64,000 nucleotides of DNA from Streptomyces bathyalis (GCF_015910445.1 NZ_CP048882.1:2542001-2606000), one strand, 5' to 3'; shown: positions 42,522 through 51,066, counted from the stretch's first letter. The notes: generated by a model from the sequence alone, not told the origin. Numbers and translations: made by a program.

Positions 42522-43400
42522 ATGCGAATCGGCGAACTCGCCGCCCTGGTCGGAGTCTCCACCAGGACCGTGCGGCACTACCACCGCCTCGGGCTCCTCC
42601 CCGAACCCGTACGGCTCTCCAACGGCTACCGCGACTACCGGCTGCGCGACGCCGTCGTGCTCGCGCGGGTACGGCGGCTCGCGGAGCTGGGGCTGTCCCT
42701 GGACGAGATCGGCGATGTGCTGGCCGAGGACCGGGACCTCGAACTGCGCGAGGTTCTCATGGAGCTGGACGCCGACCTGGCGCGGCAGCAGGCGACGATC
42801 GGCGAGCGGCGCGAGCGGCTCGCGGCCCTGCTGGCCGACCCCGACCTGCACCCCGACTCGGCGGTGTCCCCCGAGATGGCGGCCGTCCTGCGCGAACTGC
42901 CCACCGGTGGCTCGGAGTTCGCCGAGACGGATCGCGAGATGCTCACGCTCGTGTGCGCCATGGCGCCGCCCGAGGAACGGGAGCGCCTTCTCGGCCTGCT
43001 GCGGCCGCTCACCGAGCCCGAGGCCGTCGCCCGAGGCCAGGCCCTCTATGAACGCCTCGACGAGCTGACCGAGGCCTCGCCCTCCGATCCCCGGGTGGCG
43101 CCGCTCGCCGCGGACCTCGCGGCTCACATCCCCGAGGAGATGGCTGCACTGATGATCGAGAACCTCCATTCGGCACCGGAGCAGTTGCGACCGTCCGGCT
43201 CGGAGAGCCCTTCGGGAAGCCGGCCCGGGACCGGGCCCGGGACCCGGGCCGTCCCCGGGCGTTGGGAGGAGGGGCGGTCGATGGAAGCAGTGTTCGCCGA
43301 GATGCCCCCCGCGCAGGCGGAGGTCTTCCGCCTCGCCGTGGCCGCCATGACGGACCGGGCACGGAACCAGGACCAGGACCAGGAAGGTGGGGGGACATGA
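42522..43400 (+). CDS. MerR-family transcriptional regulator
   Basis: This 292-residue protein has a MerR N-terminal domain (MRIGELAALVGVSTRTVRHY, then HRLGLLPEPVRLSNGYRDYR) and a dimerisation helix (LARVRRLAELGLSLDEIGDV). The C-terminal 170 residues form a helical ligand domain of unknown specificity, longer than metal-sensing MerRs, so an organic ligand is likely. The 19-base-spacer promoter directly upstream suggests autoregulation. Its stop overlaps the ATG of a membrane protein gene by four bases. Confidence 0.92.
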   Translation: MRIGELAALVGVSTRTVRHYHRLGLLPEPVRLSNGYRDYRLRDAVVLARVRRLAELGLSLDEIGDVLAEDRDLELREVLMELDADLARQQATIGERRERLAALLADPDLHPDSAVSPEMAAVLRELPTGGSEFAETDREMLTLVCAMAPPEERERLLGLLRPLTEPEAVARGQALYERLDELTEASPSDPRVAPLAADLAAHIPEEMAALMIENLHSAPEQLRPSGSESPSGSRPGTGPGTRAVPGRWEEGRSMEAVFAEMPPAQAEVFRLAVAAMTDRARNQDQDQEGGGT

Positions 43401-44251
43401 TGCTCAAGACCGCCCGCGCCGCCCTTTTCGCCGTCCTCCCGGCGGAAGCGCTGACGGTGGTGCTGCTCGTCTCCGGCGTCGCGCTCCCCGAGTCCGTCCT
43501 CGTGGCGGCCGAACTGGCCGTCACGGCGGTGCTCGTGCTGGAGGGCGTCACCGCGTACCGGCTCTACGGGGCCGCGGTCCGCGAGGGCTCGGACCGCCGT
43601 ACGGCACTTCGGGCCACCGTGGACTCCCTGGTGCCGGCACGGGTGCGCCGCGTCATGTCCTTCGACGTGCGGGGAATGGTGAGCCTCGCCCTGTGGATCG
43701 CCCGCCGGCGCGACGGCGTGCCGCCGGGAGCCGTCGCCGTCCCGTACTCGCGCGAACAGAGCCCGTTCCTGCTGCTCATCCTCTTCGTGACGGTCCTGGA
43801 GACGGCCGGCACGGAGGTGCTGCTGCGGGGGCTGGGCGCACCGGCCGGTCTGCGCACCGTGATGCTGGTGCTGGATCTGTACGCGACGGCCGCGGTGCTG
43901 GCGATCTGGGCGGCGGGCGTGACCCGTCCCCACGTCGTCACCGGCGGCGAACTGCGCATCCGCAGCGGGGCGTTCTTCGACCTGCGGATACCTCGCCCGC
44001 TCATCACTTCCGTACGGATCGCGCACAACTACAACGAGCGCGGCATGGTCTCCGTCGAGGAGAGGCGGCTCGCGGTGGCGGTCTCTTCCCGCACGAACGT
44101 GGTGGTGGAACTCGCGGAGCCCGTCACGGCGGTGCGTCCGCTGGGCAGCGAGGCACGCGTGAGCACGGTCCGGTTCTTCTGCGACGATCCGGGCCCCGCG
44201 CTCGCAGCGCTGCGGGAGAAACCGGCCGCCGGCGTGCCGGCGGGAGGGTGA
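43397..44251 (+). CDS. Integral membrane protein co-translated with MerR
   Basis: This 284-residue protein has N-terminal helices (LFAVLPAEALTVVLLVSGVA, LVAAELAVTAVLVLEGV), a central pair (SPFLLLILFVTVLETAGTEV, LVLDLYATAAVLAIWAAGV) and a beta-rich C-terminal domain resembling a PH-like module (HVVTGGELRIRSGAFFDLRI). I recognise no named family. Its ATG overlaps the merR stop (ATGA), so it is the likely output of the MerR switch. The function is unknown. Confidence 0.82.
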   Translation: MMLKTARAALFAVLPAEALTVVLLVSGVALPESVLVAAELAVTAVLVLEGVTAYRLYGAAVREGSDRRTALRATVDSLVPARVRRVMSFDVRGMVSLALWIARRRDGVPPGAVAVPYSREQSPFLLLILFVTVLETAGTEVLLRGLGAPAGLRTVMLVLDLYATAAVLAIWAAGVTRPHVVTGGELRIRSGAFFDLRIPRPLITSVRIAHNYNERGMVSVEERRLAVAVSSRTNVVVELAEPVTAVRPLGSEARVSTVRFFCDDPGPALAALREKPAAGVPAGG

Positions 44252-44304
44252 CGTCCGGTCGCCGGGTACACGCACGTCATGCGTCCGGTACCGACAGGAA
44301 CGGA

Positions 44305-44679
44305 ATGACCATGACCCTCCAGCACCCCGCCGAGCGAGGCGGCGACCAACGGGGCCGCTTCGAGCGCATGGCCGAGACAGCTTCCAATGTCACCGGCTCA
44401 CCGGTCTTCTACGGCTTCTGCCTGCTCCTGATAGTCACGTTCGTCGTCGTGCACGTCACGCCCGTGCCGGTGAGCTGGATGATCTTCGTGGGCGACATGA
44501 TGGCCGCGGTGAGTCTGCTGCTGCTCGCCCTGCTCAAGAACACCGAGCGGCGCGCCGAGCACGCGCTCCAGCGCAAACTGGACGCGATAGCCAGGGTGCT
44601 GCTCGAGGAGCACGACGGGGGTTCTCACAAGGCCCGCGAGAGTCTGCGCGAGGCGATCCGCATGGACGAGAACGTCTGA
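44305..44679 (+). CDS. Low-affinity iron permease-like membrane protein
   Basis: This 124-residue protein has two transmembrane helices (VFYGFCLLLIVTFVVVHV and MIFVGDMMAAVSLLLLALL) followed by KNTERRAEHALQRKLDAIAR, the family's conserved post-membrane segment. It matches the small bacterial low-affinity iron permease (FET4-like) family, although transport has rarely been shown for these. ATG 44305 follows AGGAACGG. It comes 53 bases after the MerR operon and may be co-transcribed. A strong terminator follows. Confidence 0.82.
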   Translation: MTMTLQHPAERGGDQRGRFERMAETASNVTGSPVFYGFCLLLIVTFVVVHVTPVPVSWMIFVGDMMAAVSLLLLALLKNTERRAEHALQRKLDAIARVLLEEHDGGSHKARESLREAIRMDENV

Positions 44680-44757
44680 GGCACGGGATCGCTGCGAGGA
44701 CCGCCGCTTGGCGCCGATAAACCGGCCGCCCTCCCGCAGCGCGCAGCCAGGCGGGTC

Positions 44758-44792
44758 GGCGGACGGCACCGGTGGCTCCGGTGCCGTCCGCC
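44758..44792. terminator. Strong hairpin terminator
   Basis: GGCGGACGGCACCGG pairs perfectly with CCGGTGCCGTCCGCC around a TGGCT loop (15-bp stem), 78 bases after the iron-permease-like gene. Confidence 0.85.
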
Positions 44793-44885
44793 ATGGACCG
44801 GGCAACGGCCTGCGCACCTCGATCAGGACGGGATCAGGACGCCGACAGGACGGCCGCTCGCCTCGTTCCGCATGGCGGAGCCGGT

Positions 44886-44921
44886 TGTCCCCCGGGGGTC
44901 CCCCCGGCGAAGCCAGGGGGA
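44886..44921. repeat. Interspersed GC repeat, intergenic copy
   Basis: CCCCCGGGGGTCCCCCCGGC, then GAAGCCAGGGGGA closely matches the copy at the end of the MFS gene at 13451. The rest of this 339-base gap holds only the upstream terminator. Confidence 0.6.
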
Positions 44922-45018
44922 CTGACGGCCCGGGCGGTGCCCCCGGCTCCTTCGTTCGCATTCCCCCGCGGCCGCAGGCGGCCGCGTATCACCCGTGGTG
45001 GAGCAGGAACCGCGTGCG

Positions 45019-45573
45019 TCAGCTGTTGGCAGCTGTGTTGATCATCTCCCGGGCCTTGGCCTCGTTCTGGTCGTAGCGCTCGGGGAAGGCGGAACGCTGA
45101 ACGCTCTGGGCGAGCTGACCGGCGGTCATGCTCGGGTCGTTCTGGTCGTTCGGGATGGCCTGGTCGAGGAACGCGTTGGTCGCGTAGACCGGGTCCAGGA
45201 TCTGCTCGGGCGTGCCCCAGCCGGCGCTGGGCCGCTGCTGGAAGACGCCGAGCGAGTCGCGGTCGCCACAGTTGAGGTTGTTCATGTGGGACTCGACCCA
45301 GCCGGCCTCGAACGCGGCGAGCATGACCTTGTCATTCACGCCACGCTGAGTCGCGACGTCGTGGACGGTGTTGATGATGGCGGCGTCGAAGTCCGGCGGG
45401 ACCGCGCACTTCTCGTCCAGGATCTCGGCGTTGGCACGCTTGTCCTTGGCCTTCACGTCGGCCTCACCGGCGCTGGCCGTCACGGCCAGTCCGCCGGCGA
45501 CGAGCACGGCCGCGGCCATCGCGCTGGCGCCGCGGATCACCGTCTTGCGTCTGATCTTCGTGGTGAACGTCAT
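45019..45573 (-). CDS. Secreted lytic-transglycosylase-like protein
   Basis: This 184-residue exported protein has a signal peptide (MTFTTKIRRKTVIRGASAMA, then AAAVLVAGGLAVTASA) and a lysozyme-like domain common in actinobacteria. AAFEAGWVESHMNNLNCGDR supplies the probable catalytic Glu, and DSLGVFQQRPSAGWGTPEQI, then DPVYATNAFLDQA completes the conserved core. It presumably acts on peptidoglycan, but hydrolysis is not proven for this subgroup. The ATG follows AAGGAA. It is divergent from the MFS gene at 46074. Confidence 0.82.
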   Translation of the reverse strand: MTFTTKIRRKTVIRGASAMAAAVLVAGGLAVTASAGEADVKAKDKRANAEILDEKCAVPPDFDAAIINTVHDVATQRGVNDKVMLAAFEAGWVESHMNNLNCGDRDSLGVFQQRPSAGWGTPEQILDPVYATNAFLDQAIPNDQNDPSMTAGQLAQSVQRSAFPERYDQNEAKAREMINTAANS

Positions 45574-45951
45574 CGGGTATTTCCTTCCAGGTGGGGACAG
45601 GAACGCGCGTAGATACGCATCCCTGCTGGCGCGGAACCCTGTAACGCTCGCCACTCCCCTGGGCCTTGCGGTGACCTGCGGAAGTGCGAGCAATCGATTT
45701 CGTTGCGGGACGGTACAAGTCTGACGGTGACGCGTCAATGGACGCTGGTTTTCACACTCCAGACACAAGGAGCAGATCCCAAAAAGGGTTCAGGAAGCGG
45801 AAAATGAGCCGCCAACCAGCCACTGTCCCGGCGCGGAAATCGCAGGTGACATTCACAGGTCTTCACGAAATCGATTTCGCGTAGGCGTTCCTGTGGCGAC
45901 ATGCGGTGATCACCCCGGGCCTCACAGAGGGCACGGTCGTGACACCTGTCA
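45574..45951. other. Long divergent intergenic region with related palindromes
   Basis: No gene is evident here. It contains GCAA-N9-TTGC (45690-45706) and CGAAATCGATTTCG (45866-45879), which share the word ATCGATTTCG with each other. A related palindrome lies in the adjoining promoter at 45970. I checked for a c-di-AMP (ydaO-type) riboswitch upstream of the cell-wall gene and saw no convincing match. Confidence 0.55.
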
Positions 45952-45987
45952 TTGTCTAGTTGTATCGGCCATCGATATATTTCGATG
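45952..45987 (+). promoter_or_regulatory. MFS promoter with palindrome over the -10 box
   Basis: TTGTCT (45952-45957) and TATATT (45976-45981) are 18 bases apart. CATCGA-TATATT-TCGATG (45970-45987) centres a perfect inverted repeat on the -10 element, so a bound regulator would repress. No regulator gene lies next to it. Confidence 0.65.
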
Positions 45988-46073
45988 TGGCGTACACCGA
46001 ACTGCGTGGCGCACATCCGCACAGCCGAACCCCACCGGGACGGCTCCGCACCGAATCGAAGGGACGCCCCTCA

Positions 46074-47399
46074 ATGAACGGGCCGGAGACGACCACACCC
46101 GAGGCGCCGGCCGGACCGGACCGGACGACGGACCGCACGGCCGCCCGGCTCGCGCCTTCCGGCACGGACTCCGGGAGCCCGGCGGCCGGCAGCTCCCGGT
46201 CCCGCACGTCGCACGACCGGCCGCCGCACCCCCGTGCGGAGAGCCCCTTCCGCCAGCCCAAAGCCGTGTGGGCCGTCGCCTTCGCCTGCGTGATCTCCTT
46301 CATGGGCATCGGGCTCGTCGACCCGATACTGCCCGCGCTCTCCAGCCAGCTCGACGCCACTCCCAGCCAGGTGACGCTGCTGTTCACCAGCTATCTGGTC
46401 GTCACCGCCGTCGCGATGCTCATAACCGGGTGGGTCTCCAGCCGGCTCGGCGCCAAGCGGACCCTCCTGGCCGGTCTCGTCCTCATCGTCGTCTTTTCGG
46501 CACTCGCCGGAGCGACCGGCAGCATCGACGGGATCATCGGATTCCGCGCCGGCTGGGGCCTGGGGAACGCGCTGTTCATCGCGACCTCCCTCGCCGTCAT
46601 CGTCGGATCCGCCAGCGGTGGCTTCGCGGGCGCGATCGTCCTGTACGAGACGGCGCTCGGCGTCGGCATCGCCACCGGACCGCTGCTGGGCGGACTGCTC
46701 GGCAACGTCAGCTGGCGCGGACCGTTCTTCGGCGTGGCCGTCCTGATGGCGGGCGCGCTCGTCGCCACCGCCGTGCTTCTCCCCCGCACGAAGGCCCCCG
46801 AGCGGCCCGAATCGCTCGTCGAACCGCTCGCGGCTCTGCGTCACCGCGCGCTCGCCACCACCAGCCTCACCGGCCTTCTCTACAACTGGGGCTTCTTCAC
46901 GATGCTCGGCTACGCGCCGTTCCTGATGGACCTCGATGCGATCGAACTGGGCTGGGTCTTCTTCGCGTGGGGTTTGCTCGTCGCAGTGTTCGCGGTGTTC
47001 GGGGCGCCCGCGCTGCGCGGCTGGTTCGGCACCCCACGCACGCTCTACGGCAATCTGCTCTTCATGGCCGCGGACCTGGCCGTGATCGGCATCTTCCCCG
47101 GCGAGCGCTGGGTCGTGATCGGGGCGGTCATCGCCGCCGGCGCCTTCATCGGCGTCAACAACACCCTCGTCACGACTGCCGTGATGAGCATCGCGCCCGT
47201 GCCGCGTCCGGTCGCCTCCGCGACGTACGGCTTCGTGCGCTTCATCGGCGGAGGCCTGGCGCCCTTCGCCGCGGGCAAGCTCGTCGAGCACTACAACGCC
47301 CATGTCCCCTTCATCCTCGGCGCGGTGAGCGTCACCGCGGGCGCCGTGCTGCTCTCGACGGTTCACCGCTCCCTCGACGAGGCGGACAGGGCGGCCTGA
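46074..47399 (+). CDS. MFS transporter (DHA1, 12-TM type)
   Basis: This 441-residue exporter has an unusually long polar N-terminus (about 62 residues, Pro/Ser/Thr-rich) before TM1 (FACVISFMGIGLVDPILPAL). YLVVTAVAMLITGWVSSRLGAKR carries MFS motif A, and ALGVGIATGPLLGGLLGNVSWR carries antiporter motif C. The ATG (MNGPETTT) follows GAAGGGA. The substrate is unknown. The promoter carries a palindrome on its -10 box. Confidence 0.92.
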   Translation: MNGPETTTPEAPAGPDRTTDRTAARLAPSGTDSGSPAAGSSRSRTSHDRPPHPRAESPFRQPKAVWAVAFACVISFMGIGLVDPILPALSSQLDATPSQVTLLFTSYLVVTAVAMLITGWVSSRLGAKRTLLAGLVLIVVFSALAGATGSIDGIIGFRAGWGLGNALFIATSLAVIVGSASGGFAGAIVLYETALGVGIATGPLLGGLLGNVSWRGPFFGVAVLMAGALVATAVLLPRTKAPERPESLVEPLAALRHRALATTSLTGLLYNWGFFTMLGYAPFLMDLDAIELGWVFFAWGLLVAVFAVFGAPALRGWFGTPRTLYGNLLFMAADLAVIGIFPGERWVVIGAVIAAGAFIGVNNTLVTTAVMSIAPVPRPVASATYGFVRFIGGGLAPFAAGKLVEHYNAHVPFILGAVSVTAGAVLLSTVHRSLDEADRAA

Positions 47400-47543
47400 T
47401 ACGCCGCGCCTTCCCCCTGCCCCGGCCCTCCTGACCTGCCCGCTGCCGGGCAGTCCCGGGCATGACGTGCGCGACACCGGGGACCCGGTCAGGGCAAGCG
47501 AAGAATCCCTCGCGCAGACCGCGCGCGGAAGGAAGTGGCCAGA

Positions 47544-48074
47544 ATGCGCATCGCCTTTCTCATGGCCCCCGAAGGGGTCGAGCAGGTGGAGCTGACGGAG
47601 CCCTGGAAGGCCGTGAAGGACGCCGGGCACACGCCCCGGCTGGTGTCGACGACGGCGGGCCGCATCCAGGCGTTCAACCACCTCGACGAGGCCGACACCT
47701 TCCAGGTGGACCAGACGGTCGACGAGGCCGCGGCCGATCAGTACGAAGCCCTGCTCCTGCCCGGCGGAGTGGCGAACCCGGATGCGCTGCGGCTGGACGA
47801 CGACGCCGTGCGACTGGTGAAGACGTTCTGTGAGACGGGCAAGCTCGTCGCGGCGATCTGCCATGCCCCGTGGACGCTGATCGAGGCGGACGTCGTGCGC
47901 GGCCGCACGCTCACGTCGTGGCCGAGCCTGGAGACCGATCTGCGCAACGCCGGCGCCCACTGGGTCGACGAGGAGGTCGTCGTGGACGAGGGCACGTACA
48001 CGCTCGTCACCAGCCGGAAGCCGGGAGACCTCAAGGTGTTCAACGACGCCGTGGTGACCCAACTGAGCGGCTGA
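47544..48074 (+). CDS. DJ-1/PfpI-family (YhbO-like) protein
   Basis: This 176-residue protein of the DJ-1/PfpI superfamily has the nucleophile elbow cysteine in KLVAAICHAPWTLIEADVV. The N-terminal RIAFLMAPEGVEQVELTEPW and YEALLLPGGVANPDALRLD fit the YhbO/PfpI subgroup, linked to stress resistance and glyoxal or glycated-protein handling. ATG 47544 is eight to nine bases after GGAAGGAA; an in-frame GTG at 47535 is too close to that site. It ends in a very long hairpin terminator. Confidence 0.92.
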   Translation: MRIAFLMAPEGVEQVELTEPWKAVKDAGHTPRLVSTTAGRIQAFNHLDEADTFQVDQTVDEAAADQYEALLLPGGVANPDALRLDDDAVRLVKTFCETGKLVAAICHAPWTLIEADVVRGRTLTSWPSLETDLRNAGAHWVDEEVVVDEGTYTLVTSRKPGDLKVFNDAVVTQLSG

Positions 48075-48110
48075 AGCTGGTACTTCGCCACCCCCGCGAC
48101 CTCGTGACGG

Positions 48111-48164
48111 ACGCAGGAGGGGCGGGGCACGGGTCGTGCGACCTGTGCCCCGCCCCTCCTGCGT
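48111..48164. terminator. Very long perfect hairpin between convergent genes
   Basis: ACGCAGGAGGGGCGGGGCAC pairs perfectly with GTGCCCCGCCCCTCCTGCGT (20 bp). The loop itself pairs a further five (GGGTC with GACCT, one G-U), giving a stem of about 25 bp. It probably terminates both the DJ-1 and L,D-transpeptidase transcripts. Confidence 0.92.
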
Positions 48165-48198
48165 TGCCGCGTGTCCTACGCGCGTGCCGGAACCCGGC

Positions 48199-49440
48199 TC
48201 AGACTGCCGAGCCTGCCGTCCACTGCGCCCAGCTCATGTTCCAGCCGTTGAGGCCGTTGTCCGGCTGGACGGTCTTGTCCGGGGAGCCCTTCACCTCGAC
48301 GACGTCGCCGATCATCGAGTTCGAGTAGAACCAGGCGCCGTCGGTGCTGTTGTCGTGCGCACCGCGGGTGTCCTTCAGACCGACGCAGCCGTGGCTGGTG
48401 TTGCCCGAACCGAACGGCGCGCCCCAGTAGTTGCCGTGGATGAAGGTGCCGGACGTCGACAGCCGCATGGCGTGGGGGACGTCCTTGATGTCGTAGCCCT
48501 CTTCGCCCTTGCGACCGAAGCCCACGGTGTTGCCGTCCATCCGCGTCTCCTTGTGCTTCTCGGAGATCACCATCTTGCCGTTGTACGTGGGGTTCTTGGC
48601 CCCGCCGGCGGAGATGGGGATGGTCTTGAGCTTCTGGCCGTCGCGCACCACGGTCATCTGGTGGCTGTTGACGTCGACGGTGCTGACCTGCGAGCGGCCC
48701 ACGTTGAAGGTGACCTTCTTGTTCTGGACGCCGGTCATGTTCTGCGAGCCCTTCACCCCGTCGAGCTTGAGGTCGAGGGTGATCTTGGAGCCGGGCTTCC
48801 AGTACTCCTGCGGGCGGAAGTCGAGGCGGGTTCCGTCGAACCAGTGCCCGACGACCTGCTGGCCGCTGGTCGAGTTGACCTTGATCGCGGACTGGACGGC
48901 CTTCTTGTTCGTGATCGGCTTGTCGAAGTTGATCGAGACCGGCATGCCCACACCGACGGTCTGGCCGTCCTCACCGGCGTAGGTGCCGATGAAGCTGTTG
49001 TCGGGCGAGACCGTGGTGAAGGTCGAGTTCTCGACGGCCTTGCGGCCCCCGCCGTCCTTCGCCTTCGCCGTGATCTTGTACTGGGTGGCCCGCTCGAGCT
49101 GCTGCTGCGGCTTCCACGACTTGCCGTCGCCCGACATGGTGCCGGTGACACTCGTGCCGGCCTCGACGGCCGTCAGCTTCACCGAGGTGAGCTTCCCCTG
49201 ACTCACCGAGACGTTGCCGCCGTTGTTGATGCTCGCGCCCTCGGAACCGTCCTTGGAGGCGATCTTTATTCGAGCCTCCGAACTCTTCTTGCCGTGCGCT
49301 TCCGAGTTCGCGTTCTTGGCGTCGCCGCTGTCGGTGCCGGACGAACCGCAGGCACCCAGCGTGAGTACGCCGCCGAGCACCATGGCCGTGGCCGATACAG
49401 CCTTGCGGTGCTTACCCAGCGTCGTCACAGGCTTCTCCAT
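48199..49440 (-). CDS. L,D-transpeptidase lipoprotein (YkuD domain with Ig-like domains)
   Basis: This 413-residue exported lipoprotein forms 3-3 peptidoglycan crosslinks. The signal peptide ends in the lipobox VLTLGACGSS. Two Ig-like domains (about residues 50-250) precede the YkuD catalytic domain, which has SGTFIHGNYWGAPFGSGNTS followed by HGCVGLKD with the catalytic Cys. The C-terminal extension ends in WAQWTAGSAV. This matches the mycobacterial LdtMt2-like layout. I start at ATG 49440 (MEKPVTTL). Upstream, about 230 bases before the next gene contain no recognisable feature. Confidence 0.95.
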   Translation of the reverse strand: MEKPVTTLGKHRKAVSATAMVLGGVLTLGACGSSGTDSGDAKNANSEAHGKKSSEARIKIASKDGSEGASINNGGNVSVSQGKLTSVKLTAVEAGTSVTGTMSGDGKSWKPQQQLERATQYKITAKAKDGGGRKAVENSTFTTVSPDNSFIGTYAGEDGQTVGVGMPVSINFDKPITNKKAVQSAIKVNSTSGQQVVGHWFDGTRLDFRPQEYWKPGSKITLDLKLDGVKGSQNMTGVQNKKVTFNVGRSQVSTVDVNSHQMTVVRDGQKLKTIPISAGGAKNPTYNGKMVISEKHKETRMDGNTVGFGRKGEEGYDIKDVPHAMRLSTSGTFIHGNYWGAPFGSGNTSHGCVGLKDTRGAHDNSTDGAWFYSNSMIGDVVEVKGSPDKTVQPDNGLNGWNMSWAQWTAGSAV

Positions 49441-49670
49441 TGCATCGAATCCCAAGCTCCCCGAATTCACCACGTACATCCCCCGCCGGACCAACCCGGA
49501 CATGTGTGACGCAGCTCTAAGGGTTGGAACGCACTTCGGCAGGTGACCGGTTCCACGAGTTACAAAACTGTGTTCCAGGACACGTGCCGACGGGAATTCC
49601 TCGCGAGAGAAGCCTGTGACCTGCGAATACGCCTCGGCGGACAATCCGTCAGATCTGTGACGCGTTACAC

Positions 49671-50165
49671 TCAGCGGCGCGCGCCGTCGAGGCCGCGGAG
49701 CTCGCTCCGAACCCCTTCCCGGAGGTGCTCGTCGCGGTCGTCGCCGAGAGGCTCGTCGAAGTCCTCGGGGCCGTTCTCCAGGAGGCCGGCGGTCTCCTCG
49801 CCTTCGCGGTCGTCGAGGTCGCCCGCGCCGTCGAGGAACGAGAACGCGTCGAGATCGTCCGCGTCCATCTCCTCACTGCCCCAGCTGGCATGCGCGAGTT
49901 CGACTCCCGGCAGCTCCCTGACGAGGTCGAAGGGGTCGACCAGACAGGCCAGCGCCTCCCCCGCGTCCCCGCTGATGATCTCCTCGGCGTCCGCGCGCTC
50001 CTCGTCCGGCATCAGCTCGTCACGCGCGACGTGATCAAGAGCCGACCTGGTCAGGGCGTCCGCGTCGGCGATCTCGACAACCAGGTCGACGCGGAGCCTG
50101 ATGTGCGGCGAGGGCAGTACGGAGGTGTCGGACGGTTCGGTACGCGTTGTCTCGTCGGCAGCCAT
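49671..50165 (-). CDS. Acidic conserved hypothetical protein
   Basis: This 164-residue, strongly acidic protein begins MAADETTRTEPSD and has a folded central part (HIRLRVDLVVEIADADALTR, then ALDHVARDELMPDEERADA and PFDLVRELPGVELAHASWG). The C-terminal third is Asp/Glu-rich and probably disordered. I recognise no family. It is leftward, 230 bases before the L,D-transpeptidase gene. The high charge could reflect protein or nucleic-acid binding, but nothing more specific is supported. Confidence 0.72.
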   Translation of the reverse strand: MAADETTRTEPSDTSVLPSPHIRLRVDLVVEIADADALTRSALDHVARDELMPDEERADAEEIISGDAGEALACLVDPFDLVRELPGVELAHASWGSEEMDADDLDAFSFLDGAGDLDDREGEETAGLLENGPEDFDEPLGDDRDEHLREGVRSELRGLDGARR

Positions 50166-50292
50166 GTCCGGAGCGTAGGACGGAACGGAGGCTCGGCTTC
50201 CGTACGACCCGCGGCTGTCTATAACATCGGCCACCGTGCCGCCAGTTCGTGGCGCGACCGGACGACGACAGCACTCGGAAGGGGCTTGCTCC

Positions 50293-50628
50293 GTGCCCGC
50301 AGCCGGACGATCCAGCATCTCCTCTCACCGCCGGGCCCTCATGACGGCCACCGGGGCGGGTGCGGTGCTGTGTGCCCTCTTGTTCGTCCCCTCGGCGAAG
50401 GCCACCCCCGACGCGCCCGGCACCGGCGGCGCGCGCCATGCCGCGACGTCGTACCCGGACTCCTCCTCGTACCCGAGGGACTCCGCCGACGGCCGGGCCC
50501 ACCGGACGTCCGCCGGAGAGGAGCCGGGCCAGGACGGCTTCACCTCGCCCTTCGTCCTGAGCGCACTCGGAGTGGCCGGTGCGGGCGGTGCCATGATCGC
50601 CCGGGCCCGCCGCCGCAGGACCGGCTAG
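50293..50628 (+). CDS. Small secreted, C-terminally anchored protein
   Basis: This 111-residue protein has a signal peptide (HRRALMTATGAGAVLCALLF, then VPSAKA), a polar Ser/Tyr/Pro-rich middle, and a C-terminal transmembrane helix (FVLSALGVAGAGGAMI) followed by RARRRRTG. There is no LPxTG, so it is probably held by the C-terminal helix. The start is a GTG eight bases after AAGGGG. Its stop overlaps the predicted stop of the convergent gene (CTAG). The function is unknown. Confidence 0.75.
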   Translation: MPAAGRSSISSHRRALMTATGAGAVLCALLFVPSAKATPDAPGTGGARHAATSYPDSSSYPRDSADGRAHRTSAGEEPGQDGFTSPFVLSALGVAGAGGAMIARARRRRTG

Positions 50629-50910
50629 TTGTATTGACCCGGAGCGTTCCTGTCGACGGACTGCTGAAGCACGTCGCGCGGCCTCCACGAGGCGAGTGCG
50701 GTACCGCTGCGCCTGCTCGGCCGCCTCGCACATCTGGGGTGCCTGCTCGTGCAGATGGTCCTCGTCGGTCCTGCTGAACAGGCCGGTGATGTGGGCGAGC
50801 GTCGCCAGGAGGTCTCCGTGGCCGCGCAGGAAGTCCCCGTAGGCCTCGTCCTTCTGGCTGTCGTGCCACTGATCCGGACTCCGGGCCGTAGAGGCCGGCT
50901 GGTACGTCAC
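50625..50910 (-). pseudogene. Small hypothetical gene with an apparent frameshift
   Basis: The N-terminal part reads well (MTYQPASTARSPDQWHDSQK, then DEAYGDFLRGHGDLLATLAH and TRLVEAAR). After that the frame runs on with no stop into the antisense of the neighbour. A one-base shift near 50680 instead gives VLQQSVDRNAPGQYN and a TAG that abuts the opposite gene's stop. The total of 286 bases is one more than a multiple of three. Either the gene is frameshifted, or there is a sequencing indel. The intact protein would be about 94 residues of helical sequence. Confidence 0.6.
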
Positions 50911-51066
50911 GCGCTCGAGGGCGTCGATGACTGACCGCTATCCGGCGAAGGTCGCACGCCCCCGGTGACGGCCGTCCGGGCCCGTCGCAAGCCGCAGCCA
51001 CTGCTGTGTACGGGCCACATGCCCTTGAGGAACCGGATCAGGTCTCGCGGGACTCCGATCCGGGCC

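Noticed and set aside
45574..45900. ydaO-type c-di-AMP riboswitch before the lytic transglycosylase-like gene
   Set aside because: The conserved sequence blocks of that riboswitch were not found on the minus strand here.
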